From positions 17,942,045 through 18,006,044 of the forward strand of contig OX637404.1 of NCBI GenBank assembly GCA_951799425.1: a DNA stretch of 64,000 nt. The letters are read 5' to 3'. This document shows, piece after piece, positions 1 to 10,143 of the stretch. The DNA comes from Ilex aquifolium. Taxonomy: Eukaryota > Streptophyta > Magnoliopsida > Aquifoliales > Aquifoliaceae. The position numbers were made by a program, and so were the translations under genes. How positions within the stretch are numbered: the first letter of the stretch is position 1; every line of letters starts with the position of its first letter. The notes below the pieces were generated by a model that worked only from the letters and a program-made list of their open reading frames with translations, ran no database searches and was not told where the DNA came from.

Positions 1-1201
1 TGCAGATTTAATACTATGTAACATAGATATCATGATCAATGATTGTTGATTGAGTAATCTTTCAATTCTTAAGTGAAAGCTCTGTGGTCAATATGAGCCT
101 ATGAGGCCTCTGTTTCAATAAAAAGATTGTTAAATCCATAATCACTCTTATGCATTAACAGTTCTTTTATCATAGGCTGCAACAAGTAATGCAATATTCT
201 ACTGCAATAAAATGGATGTTTCTGCCACTATCAAAAAAATTTGAAGTTGATGTTTGAACTATGAATTCAAAATGCAATGTACGACGCATTATTGGTTAGT
301 GAGCTATCAGATTGCAAGCACATTTATGCACATTAAGTGAAAGCTCTATTCCCTTCATTGTCATGTTTAACTTATTGAGTTGGCAATAAGTTGTGCAGTG
401 CACAAAATTTGTTCATTGTTTTTTTTTTCTTGTGATTTTTTGAGGGATGGAGTGTTCATCAGACCCTAGTTTTTTTGTCCATGGTATTCTTAAAAATTGG
501 TATAAATGATGTGGCTTTGTGCATGGACTGAGGTTAGGACTTCTGCATGGAAAGGGTGAAAACCTTGAGGCTATATTGGATGGGGACTGACAAAATGCTG
601 TGAAGAAACATTTGAATAGGTCCTGTATGGGATATATTGGCGTGTATGACTGGAAGCCTCGTATGTGGCTCGGTGAACAAGTCTTAGCAAAGAATCCAGG
701 TTGAAGCATGTTTGTCAGTTTAAAGCCGGTCAATACCCTAATAGGTGCTGAAAACTTAAACATTTTAGTGGTTCTCTAAGTGCTTTACTCAAGCACAAGT
801 AGCTACTGATAAACTGCCTGAACTATAAATTAGAAAGGACTTAAATATCTGCATGAACTCAATGCTAAATGCACTTGAGGTAGTTAAGATTTTACAGTTT
901 AAATATCTGTATCAATGATCATATTGAGGTTTTTGATTTTGCAAGAAGTTATAAGGGAAGGGTTGGGGTTGGGATGGAGAATTGTTGAATCATGTCCATG
1001 TACTTTAGTTATCTCCATATTGAGGTTTCAGAAGTTGGAAATTGCTGTGTAGGGGAAAAGTCATTGCTACTTGTTCTTCTGACCTATTACTACAATATAT
1101 ACTTATTGTTTCTGGTAACTCCTTGTTTTATGGTAGATCGAATTGAGTGCCAATCACGTTGACTCTGATGTGGTTATTTGTTTTTCTCATTTTCTCCACA
1201 G
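1..1201 (+). other. intron upstream of the SPL2-like exons
   Basis: I see no coding exon here. The sequence is T-rich and ends in a pyrimidine-rich stretch and CACAG, which serves as the acceptor for the exon at 1202. It is read as part of a long intron; the earlier exons of the gene must lie before the window. Confidence 0.6.
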
Positions 1202-3432
1202 GTTCCATTTATTCTTGTTGAAGGTGGTAGGTGGCCGCAATCTGATTATGTGATTGTGAACATGGATGGCTCAAGGCAACCACTACCGCTTACGACAGTT
1301 TATCATCACTTGCAGCCCATTAATGCTACTCCTTATACTTTCCTCCAGGCACTTTTTGGTCATGAATATCCTGTGAGTTCAAAATTATGAGTCACGACTG
1401 AGTTTCTGTGTGTAAAACAAAAAATTAGAATCTGAACATTCTTCTTTCTTACTACTTCTTTAGTTGCATTTAAGTGGGTTTTCTTATATGATCATTCTAC
1501 CCGAGATTTTTGATGTAGTATTTGTTTGTTATCAAAGGTTGGACTGCTGGATGAAGAGAAAATCCTTCAACTTGGAAAGGATATCACTGCAGTTGGAATT
1601 TGCAGTTTGAAAAATGAAACTCCTGAGATCAGATCATGCAAGGATCTTCCCTATTTTTTGTAAGGAAGTTTGTTATAGAAGCATTTTTCTTAGATTACAA
1701 AGTTGGAGTTGTGCTTACATCAACAATTTGTCTAATCCTTCTAAAAGGTCAAAAAATATGACATCCGGTCTTTGTGAAGGATGAGTAATAAGGGTGTAAC
1801 AACTGAACACGTTACTAGCTCTGCTTTTATATATATTCAATCACTATCCACTTGTGTGCCACACGGCATAATATTCTTTTTGTTGATGGGGATGCCATTT
1901 AGTGCTATTGTGACTCATTACATCGACTACTTCTGAGATATAATTGGTGCTTTGGTGCTTTTATAGGTCTGACATGACTAAGGATCAGATGGTGGTGGAT
2001 CTTGCCTTTAAGACAAACGTTTTACTTTGTAGTGGAGTTGTTCTTGGTTCATTGGCAGTAGGCATCCTTGGCTATGCTGCAGTCAGGTACTATTACTAAG
2101 CTATGTAGCCTTGTATTATCTCAGTATTTTTTTGATTGGAGCTTCACTTGGTTGTGAAGAGAGAGTACTGAAACGTTAAACAAATAGAAGGTGGAGCCGT
2201 GGAGGAAGGATATGAAAGGAGATTAAAATCATTTACTTGCATTGGGTTCTGGTGAAATTTTTGTTTGTTGACAGTTCTATTTTATGACAAAAACAGTATA
2301 AAATTATAAGTGAAATCTTGCTTTAATCCAAATTGAGGACAATAACTGGTTTATATGGGTTATCAAAAGTGTTCTTTAAGGTTATGGTATTATTTGTTTT
2401 TTCAAAACAAAAAAAAAAAAAAAAGAAGAAAAATGTGTAAAACTCCAACACCTTCTAGTTCATAACTTATGAAATAAAAATCACATACATGGGGAAGGGG
2501 CTTGTAATAAGAAGAAAAATTAGAGAAGATGAGTTTTAGCATGAAGACAGTCGGCAAATAGAGATTCCAGATCAATTTACTCCTTTGATGGTTTTGCCTG
2601 TCTTTTATTTTATATGCTCTATTTTGTTGGAGTGACAATTTGGGTGGTTACTTCTTGGGACTCCAATCAATGAGGGAATCCATATTCCTAATATTTTCTT
2701 TTTTCTCCTAATCAGACTCTTGAAAAATTGAAAATGCTCCTTTCTTGCACTGGCTCTCCACCTAGTGAAATTCAGCCTCATCAAATAATTGAGGTGAAAT
2801 GTGAGGTTCTGGAACAGTTGTTATTTCATTTGTGGCTCTTACTGGGGGTATAACAGTGGTAGTGGATTTATCTGGTGGATATTTCAAGCAGAATGGAGCT
2901 GCTAAATCCAGGCAAATGATTTAGTTCTTTGAAAAGCTGTGAATTAATCAAGGAAGAATAATTTAAATAATTCTTTCAAGGGTGCCATGCATTAAAATTT
3001 TAAAATTCACTAGAACCCCCAATTGACTCAATTACTTTTGATTGTCTTAATGGCCATCAAAGTTTAAGAGGTTAGAAATAGCATCACCCTTGATCAAGAT
3101 ATTAAGAGCTTTAATCAGATCACATTGATTTGTTCAGGAACTGGAATAGATGGAAAGCATGGAGACAACTGAGGCAGGTCCAGCAACAAAATGCTGCCGC
3201 TAACAATGAGGCTGACTCTCAGACTGTAGCAGAGGATGAGGAAACTGGAGATGTTGAAGACGGAGAGTTGTGTGTGATCTGCCTAATGAGGAGAAGGCGG
3301 TCTGCATTCATTCCATGTGGGCATCTGGTGTGTTGCCAACGCTGTGCGCAATCAGTTGAACATGAGGTAGCACCAAAGTGTCCTGTTTGTAGGCAGACTA
3401 TCCGGAATTCGGTGAGGATTTATGATTCTTGA
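1202..3432 (+). CDS. SPL2: SPL2-like membrane RING E3 ubiquitin ligase, last four exons
   Basis: Exons read as 1202-1372, 1538-1659, 1967-2086 and 3138-3432. All borders are AG/GT and the phases join without a break (708 nt, 235 residues, TGA stop). The upstream exons lie outside the window. The visible protein is the second half of the MAPL/SP1/SPL2 family: the end of the GIDE domain (motifs MDGSRQPLPLTTVY and ITAVGICSLKN), a hydrophobic membrane helix (around NVLLCSGVVLGSLAVGILGY), an acidic linker, then a C-terminal C3HC4 RING (CVIC, CGH, CC..C, CPVC) ending in VRIYDS. Members of this family sit in chloroplast, mitochondrial or peroxisomal outer membranes and ubiquitinate proteins there with the RING facing the cytosol. 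The spacing and the VNMDGSRQPLPLTTVY segment match Arabidopsis SPL2 (At1g54150) better than SP1, from memory. All RING ligands are present and no frame damage is visible, so the gene is probably functional. Confidence 0.87.
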
Positions 3433-4101
3433 GGAACAGAAAAATTACAATTTCCTTGAGTAGCTGTTTGCGGCCAAGGTGTTCACAGGTTTGGTAAAGC
3501 AGTAGAAAACATGTATGGTCTTCAACAGTTATAGGTGAAGCAGTAGCAACAGGAATGCTACGGACTCCTTTGTGTCAAAAGGAGATACAACGAATTTTCT
3601 CAGTGATGTCGTTGAGAAGTATTTGACTTGGTTGGAAAATGAAATTTGGTGTATATATTATATATTTATTTTATATATCGTGCAGAGTTATCCTGATTTC
3701 TCTAGAATCTTGATGCTACCCTGAGCAGATTGGTTTGAGTTCATTGCTTTTTGGCCTTCTCTGGAAAGTTATTTGAAGGTTTTGCCTGTTACAACATCTA
3801 TAACGTGTGTGTGCTTTCTGATGATTGGTGGACCGGCTATGGCGTAGATAATGGTTTTTGCCTTATTGGTGTAGCTTATGGAGGAGATTTTCCCCACTTC
3901 CCATTTGAGGTTAGTCGTCAGTCTGGGTTATCCTGAGCTCTAACTCGATTGTAGGCGCGCAGGGGGAGCCAGAAAGATTGTCATTCACTCACTTTTTGGC
4001 TCCCTGTTTCACTTCTCCCACGTCGAGGGGAGTAGTCAAGTGAAGGACTCTGTAAGGAAGGTAAAAAAAAAATGGTGGTGGTAGTGGGTAGCCAGCCAAC
4101 A
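3433..4101 (+). other. 3' UTR and short spacer behind SPL2-like gene
   Basis: This is non-coding sequence after the TGA stop. It contains an AT-rich stretch near 3650-3690 that could hold polyadenylation signals. No gene is seen. It ends at the 5-bp target duplication CATTT (4102-4106) of the Copia element that follows, so the retroelement cluster starts only about 0.67 kb after the stop codon. Confidence 0.5.
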
Positions 4102-4106
4102 CATTT

Positions 4107-4147
4107 TATTGCAGCATATCACAGCTGCAGAAGAAAAAGGAGAAGTA
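4107..4147 (+). repeat. 5' LTR start of element A (41 bp)
   Basis: The sequence begins TATTGCAGCATATC and matches 14564-14604 with one mismatch. It is preceded by CATTT, which recurs directly after the 3' LTR. The homology stops at the inversion breakpoint. Confidence 0.75.
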
Positions 4148-5211
4148 CTACTATGCACAATAGGATCATCAATCAATTGTAATCTAGATGAAGAAATGTG
4201 CACAAGACGACAATGACAAAGATCAAAGACTGAATTATTTCTAATAACAGAAGTAGAAGCTAGAAAATCTTTATGTTGGGAAAGCTGAGTATCCAATGCT
4301 GAAGAAGAAACTACAATATCCAGCAAGTGATATAAGTCATTCCTCACTTCACCATCCCAATCGTTGTCCAAGACAAAAGGTCCTGAATGAAACAAGAATT
4401 AGAAAAGAAAACAACACAACAAGTAAAAGAATCTGCAAGCTTCTTAGCAGAAAGTAGATTAAAAGAAAAAAAGATGGGACATAAAACACATTTTTCAGAA
4501 TGATGTGCTCCGTGATCCTAACTATACCAAGATGTGTAACTAGAATTTCAGTTACACATTGGGCAATTTTACACAATAAGAAATTGCAGAGCTAATGGTG
4601 GTAAAGAAGGAAGGGCTGCAGACCATATGATCTGTGACACCTGTGTCAATAATCCAAGGGATATTGTCTATACTAGGAGGCTTCTGAGTGTTTGTGAAGA
4701 GGCAAGTAGGTATACCAGACATTCTTGAAGTTGTTGGTACTGTGGTGGCAGAATTGAAGATAGATTGAGTGTGATTAGCAGAATGAAGTGCTGTAGAATC
4801 CTTAATCTGATGATGTTGAAGTATATTCAAAAGTAGCTGATATTGACCCTTGGTCAATGCAACCTTGTCATTGATCTCTTCTTATGGATCAGTTGTTGTG
4901 GAAATGCTGAATTGATTAGCAGATGATCCAATACCTTTTGATTTGTTAAAGAATTTATGGTCTGGAGGATAACCATAAAGCTTGTAACATTTTTCTGCTA
5001 GGTGTCCAGTTAAGTGACAATGAGTGCAGACAGGAGCTTCTGCACTGCCAGCCTTGAAACAATTCTCTAATTGGTGACCTTGAACTCTACAATGAGTACA
5101 AAAAGGTCTTTCTCTTCTTGAATTTCCTGTAGATCTTGAACCAGATCAGGAATTTGTAGAAAAATTCCTGATGGCTAATGCCATAGAATCAGGAGTAGGT
5201 TCATGAGAAAC
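4148..5211 (-). pseudogene. element A gag C-terminus, protease and pre-integrase remnant (inverted)
   Basis: Read on the minus strand, two zinc-knuckle-like motifs come first: CTHC at about 5090, then CTHCHLTGHLAEKCYKLYG at 4985-5040. They are followed by an aspartic-protease motif (PWIIDTGVTDHM, about 4630) and a pre-integrase motif (HCRLVHISSSRLQL, about 4190). This is the standard Copia order. Frames are broken by several shifts and stops, and coding stops at the breakpoint near 4148. It cannot be functional. Confidence 0.75.
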
Positions 5212-5220
5212 TATTTTGCG

Positions 5221-6166
5221 TTGCCTTTTGCTTGGTCAAAAACCTTGTTGTTCCTAACCTCTTACCATTCTCTCTCAATGTATATGTATGATGTATGTAT
5301 GAAGGGGAGTGTCACTCTCCTTTGGAATGATGTCAAAAGAAAGGGCAAGGGAATGGTGGAAAATGAAATGTGCAAGTGGGCAAAAATGCTTTCCAAGCGC
5401 AAGAAGACTTTTGCGTGTCGTGTTTTACTTGGAGGTACTCCAAGGTCGTTTCCTCGGGGAAGGATGTGAATCGTTGAAAGTGATTTCGGTGAAAAGAAAA
5501 TGTAAAATATTTTGTAGTTGAAGTTTGGTTTGTGAGTTGAGTTGTGATGAAATTGGAATAAAACAAGTGTTGGCTAATCCAAAGGGCTCACTCCAATGGG
5601 GATACCAAATCAACTCGAAACCTTCCTCTAATGGTGCGTAAATGAACGATTGATTCGTGGGAAGTGAGGGACTAAAAGGAAGTGAGGCTCCAAGCATAAC
5701 CAGTGACAATCACACTCTCTTCTCTCTCCTCATTGATCACCAAGGCCTCAAAAGTCCAATGAGAGATATGCAAGGGGTGTCCATGGTATTGGAAGAGTCA
5801 GAGTAAGCGGGAGATTGTCTGTGGTGGGACCCTCAAGGCAACAGAGAATGGCAGCAGAATCTGGGTTGTTTCAGCAGAGCGTACCGATACAGCGTACCGG
5901 TACTGCGAACTCCAGTAGCCTCAGCGTACCTGTATGGTTTCTCTGGTTTTCTGATTTCTTGACTTCCTCACTTCCTGAGCTGTCTTCAAGCCATCCTTTC
6001 ATCATCATTTACCTCAACCCATTTGGAAAGGCTTTAAGAAGTACCATTTATCACCTTTTATCTGCAAACACCACAAATCTTCATTAATAGCTAAAGTAGC
6101 ACAATTCCACTCATTAATCCCCAAAAGCAAGTGAAAAAGGAATGTATTGGCACATGAAATATACAA
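5221..6166. mobile_element. unidentified 0.95-kb insertion in element A gag
   Basis: This stretch interrupts the minus-strand gag frame of element A. Gag homology ends at 6176 and resumes at 5211. It is flanked by TATTTTGCG (5212-5220) and TATTTTGTG (6167-6175), a near-perfect 9-bp duplication. A 9-bp duplication is typical of Mutator-like elements, but the ends (TTGCCTTTTGCTTGG and the complement TTGTATATTTCATG) do not form a clear terminal inverted repeat. There is no convincing coding content. A short palindrome GTACCGGTAC lies near 5895. Confidence 0.5.
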
Positions 6167-6175
6167 TATTTTGTG

Positions 6176-6884
6176 CTAATCACCTTTCTTGCTATTGAGC
6201 TAAGGAGAAAACCTTATTAACAGGAGACAAAGGATCTAACAACATGATTTGATCCCTTATATTAGCATAAGAGTCATTCAATCCCATGAGAAACTATATC
6301 ACACAGTCCCTTTGATATCGATCTGTCAAGACTTTCATCTTTCCACAACTACAATCGGGAATAGGATCATAAACTGCAAGTTCATCCCATAAAGTCTTGA
6401 GTTTACCATAGTATAGACTTACAGAGTCATGATTCTGCATCAGATCTGATATTGCCTTCTTTAACATTCGATGACCATTTTACTGTGAAAAATTGTCTTG
6501 GAGCTCACTCCAAACTTCACTTATTGTATCAACAAAAGCCACACTTGGCTTAAGTGCTTGGCTGATTGAATTTTGAATCCATGAAACTACCATATCATTG
6601 CATCGTTCTCAGGTCTCCAAAAGAGGATCATCTGAATTCTTTGGCTTTGGAATTGTTCCATCGATGAAGCCTAGTTTGTTCTTTGCTCAAAGAGCTCTTC
6701 GCATTGCTCTAGACCAAGTGGCATAGTTGTCAATGCTAAGAAGATCAGAAACCAGAGTAACACCAGGGTTATCTCCGCTTTCCAATCGAAAAGGATTCGA
6801 AAAATAATTGAGATTTGAAAATCGTGATGGATTTTTTGTGACAGAAGATGCAGAAATCTCTGCATCGAGTATTGAAGAATCCAT
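6176..6884 (-). pseudogene. element A gag N-terminal part
   Basis: The minus strand from the ATG at 6884 gives a Copia-type gag: MDSSILDAEIS, then DNYATWSRAMRRAL, then a helical UBN2-like region with FLMGLNDSYANIRDQIM near 6280. Length and order match the usual Copia gag N-terminal half. Scattered stops and frame changes mark it as dead. It continues on the far side of the insertion at 5221-6166. Confidence 0.75.
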
Positions 6885-6900
6885 GACTTTCACTCTCACA

Positions 6901-6912
6901 GCTCTAATACCA
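6901..6912 (-). other. primer-binding site of element A
   Basis: The minus strand reads TGGTATTAGAGC directly after the LTR end TCTAACA. It is one base off the standard initiator-Met tRNA primer site TGGTATCAGAGC used by Copia elements. Confidence 0.75.
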
Positions 6913-7090
6913 TGTTAGAAAGAGAATTGCAGTAGAGAATGAAGAGAAGAGAAAAAAAGAGAAAACAGAGAGAGCTAAGACATGAAGAAAATTTATGTAT
7001 GTTCTTATTATTGAACTCGTTACATACAACAATATTTATACACAATTCCTCACCAAGTATCCACATGACTTCACATGGGTTAATTCCAAA
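6913..7090 (-). repeat. inverted 3' portion of the element A 5' LTR
   Basis: The reverse complement matches 14710-14883 of the 3' LTR, including the TCTAACA end. Homology fades near 7081-7094, where plus-strand RNase H begins. It contains the LTR promoter-like stretch GTGTATAAATA. Confidence 0.75.
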
Positions 7091-7094
7091 TTCA

Positions 7095-7408
7095 GATTGG
7101 GCATCTTGTCTTGATCTCGCAGATCTGTCACTGGTTATTGTATCTTCTTGGGCACCTCTCTTCTTTCTTGGAAATCAAAGAAACAGTCTGTTGTTTCTCG
7201 TTCTTCAGCAGAAGCAGAATACAGAGCTATGGCTGTTACATGTTCTGAGCTCACTTGGCTGTGATATCTTCTTACTGATCTTCATGTATCTCATCCACAT
7301 GCTGCTTTGCTTTATTGTGATAACCAAGCTGCCCTTCATATAGCTGCTAATCCTTTTTTTCATGAGCGTACTAAGCATATTGAGCTAGATTGTCATCTTA
7401 TTCAAGAA
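7095..7408 (+). pseudogene. element A RNase H fragment
   Basis: A plus-strand Copia RNase H with [38 protein letters not shown] and [16 protein letters not shown] frameshift lies near 7115 and an in-frame TGA near 7263. It stops at the insertion of element B and continues at 9361. Confidence 0.8.
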
Positions 7409-7570
7409 TGTTAAGAGTATTAGGGTATTATGTGTAAATATTATAGGGTATATACATCTTTTGTATTATTATGAGTTAACTATAAATACAAGTGGTTTGT
7501 GAGAGGTAGGTTAAGTTTTTTACCACTCTCCATCTTTCTCTAATATTGTGTTAAATCTTTTAACTTAACA
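7409..7570 (+). repeat. 5' LTR of element B (162 bp)
   Basis: It starts TGTTAAGAGTATTAGGG and ends TTTTAACTTAACA. The TGTTAAG/CTTAACA termini are inverted repeats, and the primer-binding site follows directly. A TATA-like ACTATAAATA lies at about 7469. Confidence 0.8.
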
Positions 7571-7582
7571 TGGTATCAGAGC
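7571..7582 (+). other. primer-binding site of element B
   Basis: TGGTATCAGAGC, the perfect initiator-Met tRNA complement used by Copia elements, adjacent to the LTR end. Confidence 0.85.
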
Positions 7583-8274
7583 AAGGTTAATTCTTTGAAA
7601 GACTTGATTCTTTGATTATTTTGTTTCTTTCTTTTCTTTCCTTCTCTGTTCTGTCCGCTGTTTCGTGGCTTGGTTGTAAGCACCACGGTCATGATCTTCA
7701 AATCGTGGTTGATGGTGCAATGATCGCACGAGTGTAAGTGTGGTGTAGCTCCATGAATTGCGTTCTGTTAACCGCGATTCGTTAAGGTGGTGGTGGTGCT
7801 GCGCCGTTGTCGGTGGAGGTGTTGGCTGTCAACGGTTTACTGTGGCGGCATGGTGGTTGCGTTGTTGTGGTAGTGGTGCTCGCCGTTGTCGGTGGTTATT
7901 GCGTCGTTGAGGCGGCTGCATTAAACAAAGGGTTTTAGTGAAACCCTAGCAGTGAAGAAGACGAACTGTGCATCACGGGTCGGGTTGCTAAGGCGGGTTG
8001 GGTTATTCTCAAGTCTAGCCCAATCACTAAATTCAACTAGCCCAATCAATAGGCCTAATCAGCAGATCTAGTTGTAACCCAGTCCAGACCCAGCCCAATT
8101 AAGACCCATCCCAGTCTAGTCAACCTAGTCCAAATCCATTAACAGACCGGTTCCTTCAAGAAACTGATTCATTCCCGGTTCATCTCAATCTAGTTCGGTT
8201 CAGGGTTGATTCAGGCCCGGTTCAGCAGTGTTTAGCTCTTCCAAACTGGTTTGCACCGGCTCAAGCATACAATA

Positions 8275-8470
8275 GTCTCTCTTGGTCTGGTTCAGACATC
8301 CAGTAGTCTTTTTTGGTTCGGTTCAAGCATCAAGCAGCTCTTTCTGGTTCAGTTCAGGCATCCAGCAGCTCTTTTTGGTTCGGTTCAGCCACCCAGCACT
8401 CTATTTTGGTCCGGTTCAGCCACGCAGCAGCTTTCCCTGGTCTGGTTCACCCCTGCCGCAGTTGCCTCAT
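8275..8470 (+). repeat. degenerate tandem repeat in element B leader
   Basis: About six imperfect units of 33-38 bp built on TTTTTGGTTCGGTTCAG followed by a CATCCAGCAGCTC-like segment. Because there are few stops, several frames stay open. None of them looks like a real protein. Confidence 0.65.
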
Positions 8471-8596
8471 ATCCTGTTCCAGCATCCAGTTCATGGTTCA
8501 GGTCCAGTTTAGTATCTTGACTGGTTATATTATTTCTTTTTCCAGTCTCTTGGCACAGTTCTTGCTTTCTTTCTTTTGTTTTTCTTTGGTTCTAAT

Positions 8597-9343
8597 CTAG
8601 AGATTTGGGATCATTTGGCTACCATGTACTCTGGCAATGGGAATTTCACTCGTGCATATGAAGTATGCAAACAATATTTTTGTCTGGAGCAGGGTACTCT
8701 GAGTCTTGAGGACTATTACTCTCATGTTCGAGGAGTGTGTGAGGAGTTGAAGCTCTACCACCCCTTTACTACTAATGCAACAGTTTGACAGAAGCAACAT
8801 GAGGATTAGAATGTTGTCCGGTTTTTAGTTGGTTTGAAACCTAAATATGAGTCTTCGCTCTTAGATTTTGGGTGGCTCTAGTCTTCCATCTCTATTGGAG
8901 GTTTTCTCCCATTTCCAGCGTGCTACTTTCTCTACCAGTTCATCCAATACTGAGTCTGGTGTGCCCACTGATCGTTCAGCTCTTGTTGTCCCGAGTAGCC
9001 ATAGTGACAGTTCTCGAGGTGGCCGTGGTAATCGTGGTGGTTGTGGAGGCCGTAGTGGACCTCGTTCTTGTACTCACTGTGGTCGTGGAGGGCACACTGT
9101 TAATTTCTGTTGGGATTTACATAGAAAACCTTCTGGTGCTGCTAATCAGGTTTCCTATCAGGATGACACTTCGGTTGTTGCTTCCATACCTTGGTCAGTT
9201 CCACCAGACTCTAGGTCGATTACTATTACACGAGAGGAGTATGCTCAGTTCCTATCCCAGCAACAGGCTGTTCCATCTTCCTCCACTGCTACTTTTGCCC
9301 AGTCAGGTACCGTTTTCACTTATTTATTGTCCTCCACTCGCAG
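8597..9343 (+). pseudogene. element B partial gag with zinc knuckle
   Basis: It begins abruptly with EIWDHLATMYSGNGNFTRAYE of the UBN2-type gag, so the first 100 or so residues are gone. It continues with ESSLLDF, a Ser/Gly-rich linker and one CCHC knuckle (CTHCGRGGHTVNFC, about 9070-9110). In-frame stops occur near 8787 and 8808, and a frameshift near 8866. Nothing of protease or later domains is present. Confidence 0.75.
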
Positions 9344-9360
9344 TTAAACTTAACAGAGAC

Positions 9361-9446
9361 AAAATTCAAAAGGGCAGTATCCAGACAGCTCATGTTCCAC
9401 ACATTTTCAGTTAGCAGACATTTTCACTAAAGCCTTGCCTTCTCAT
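9361..9446 (+). pseudogene. element A RNase H, continuation
   Basis: It encodes KIQKGSIQTAHV and QLADIFTKALPSH, the conserved tail of Copia RNase H, with a one-base shift between the two halves. It is split from its ending at 14479 by the insertion of element D. Confidence 0.75.
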
Positions 9447-9571
9447 TGTTAGAGTAATCTAGTATATTAACATTAGGGGTAGATTAGTCTTTTTTATTAC
9501 TATGTTTTGCCCTAGTATAAATACGTTTGTAATACATATTTGGTATATTACAGAATCAATAAACATTAACA
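9447..9571 (+). repeat. 5' LTR of element D (125 bp)
   Basis: TGTTAGAGTAATCTAG to AATAAACATTAACA, identical base for base to 14354-14478 as read. It contains AGTATAAATACG as a TATA-like motif and AATAAA near the end. Confidence 0.93.
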
Positions 9572-9583
9572 TGGTATCAGAGC
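9572..9583 (+). other. primer-binding site of element D
   Basis: TGGTATCAGAGC directly after the LTR terminal CA, complementary to the initiator-Met tRNA 3' end. Confidence 0.9.
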
Positions 9584-10143
9584 CTTAATCCCTAACCTGG
9601 TGAACCCGACGGCAAACAGCACTAACGTCATCATCGCCGGTGATGACGTCATCAGTCTCCGACCGTGAACACCACCATCTTGATCGATCCTTCATGGGTT
9701 TCTCATTGGTGTACTCCCTTTCTTGTTTTGAGTTCATCTGGTAAGTCTATTGTGCATCGGCTGTTGCTTCTGGTTCGTGTGGATTTCGGTTTCTTGTGAT
9801 CGACTGGTGGCTGGTTGGACTGTTATTTGATGTTGCTGGTCAGGGGTTCGTACAAAGGTTGAAGACGAAGGGTTTCGTCTGGCTTTGGGTTTCGTCTGGT
9901 AGGGTTCGTCCAGAGGTAGAAGACGACTGTTCCGTGTGGGTCCTCTTCTGTCGGGTCGGGTCTTTTGTGTTCTGTTGGTCCAGAGCTGCTTGGTATTTTC
10001 TGTTCTTGGTCTTAGACTGGTTTGGTTGGAGTTTGGCTATTGATTGCTGGTTTGGACTACTGGTCCTCTCTGTCGGTTCAGCTTTTGTGCTCTATCTGGA
10101 TTTATTTTGGGTATTTTTTTTGGTGAGATTTCTTATTAACATT

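Larger units (their letters stand above)
7409..9355 (+). mobile_element. Copia element B, internally deleted
   Basis: The 5' LTR is 7409-7570 (TGTTAAGAG to CTTAACA), followed by a perfect TGGTATCAGAGC primer site. A leader and a partial gag follow. All of pol and nearly all of the 3' LTR are missing. Only about 12 bases resembling the LTR end (TTAAACTTAACA, 9344-9355) remain. The flanks AAGAA (7404-7408) and GAGAC (9356-9360) agree at three of five bases. Removing the element joins HLIQ to KIQKGSIQTAHV of element A's RNase H, which confirms the insertion point. Confidence 0.75.

Noticed and set aside
8251-8600. Overlapping Ser/Phe/Val-rich frames in element B leader
   Set aside because: Three frames are open at once over the same tandem repeat, which shows composition bias rather than coding.
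8872-9414. 180-codon Val/Leu-rich frame
   Set aside because: It is the shifted shadow of the gag frame with the zinc knuckle (8868-9347).
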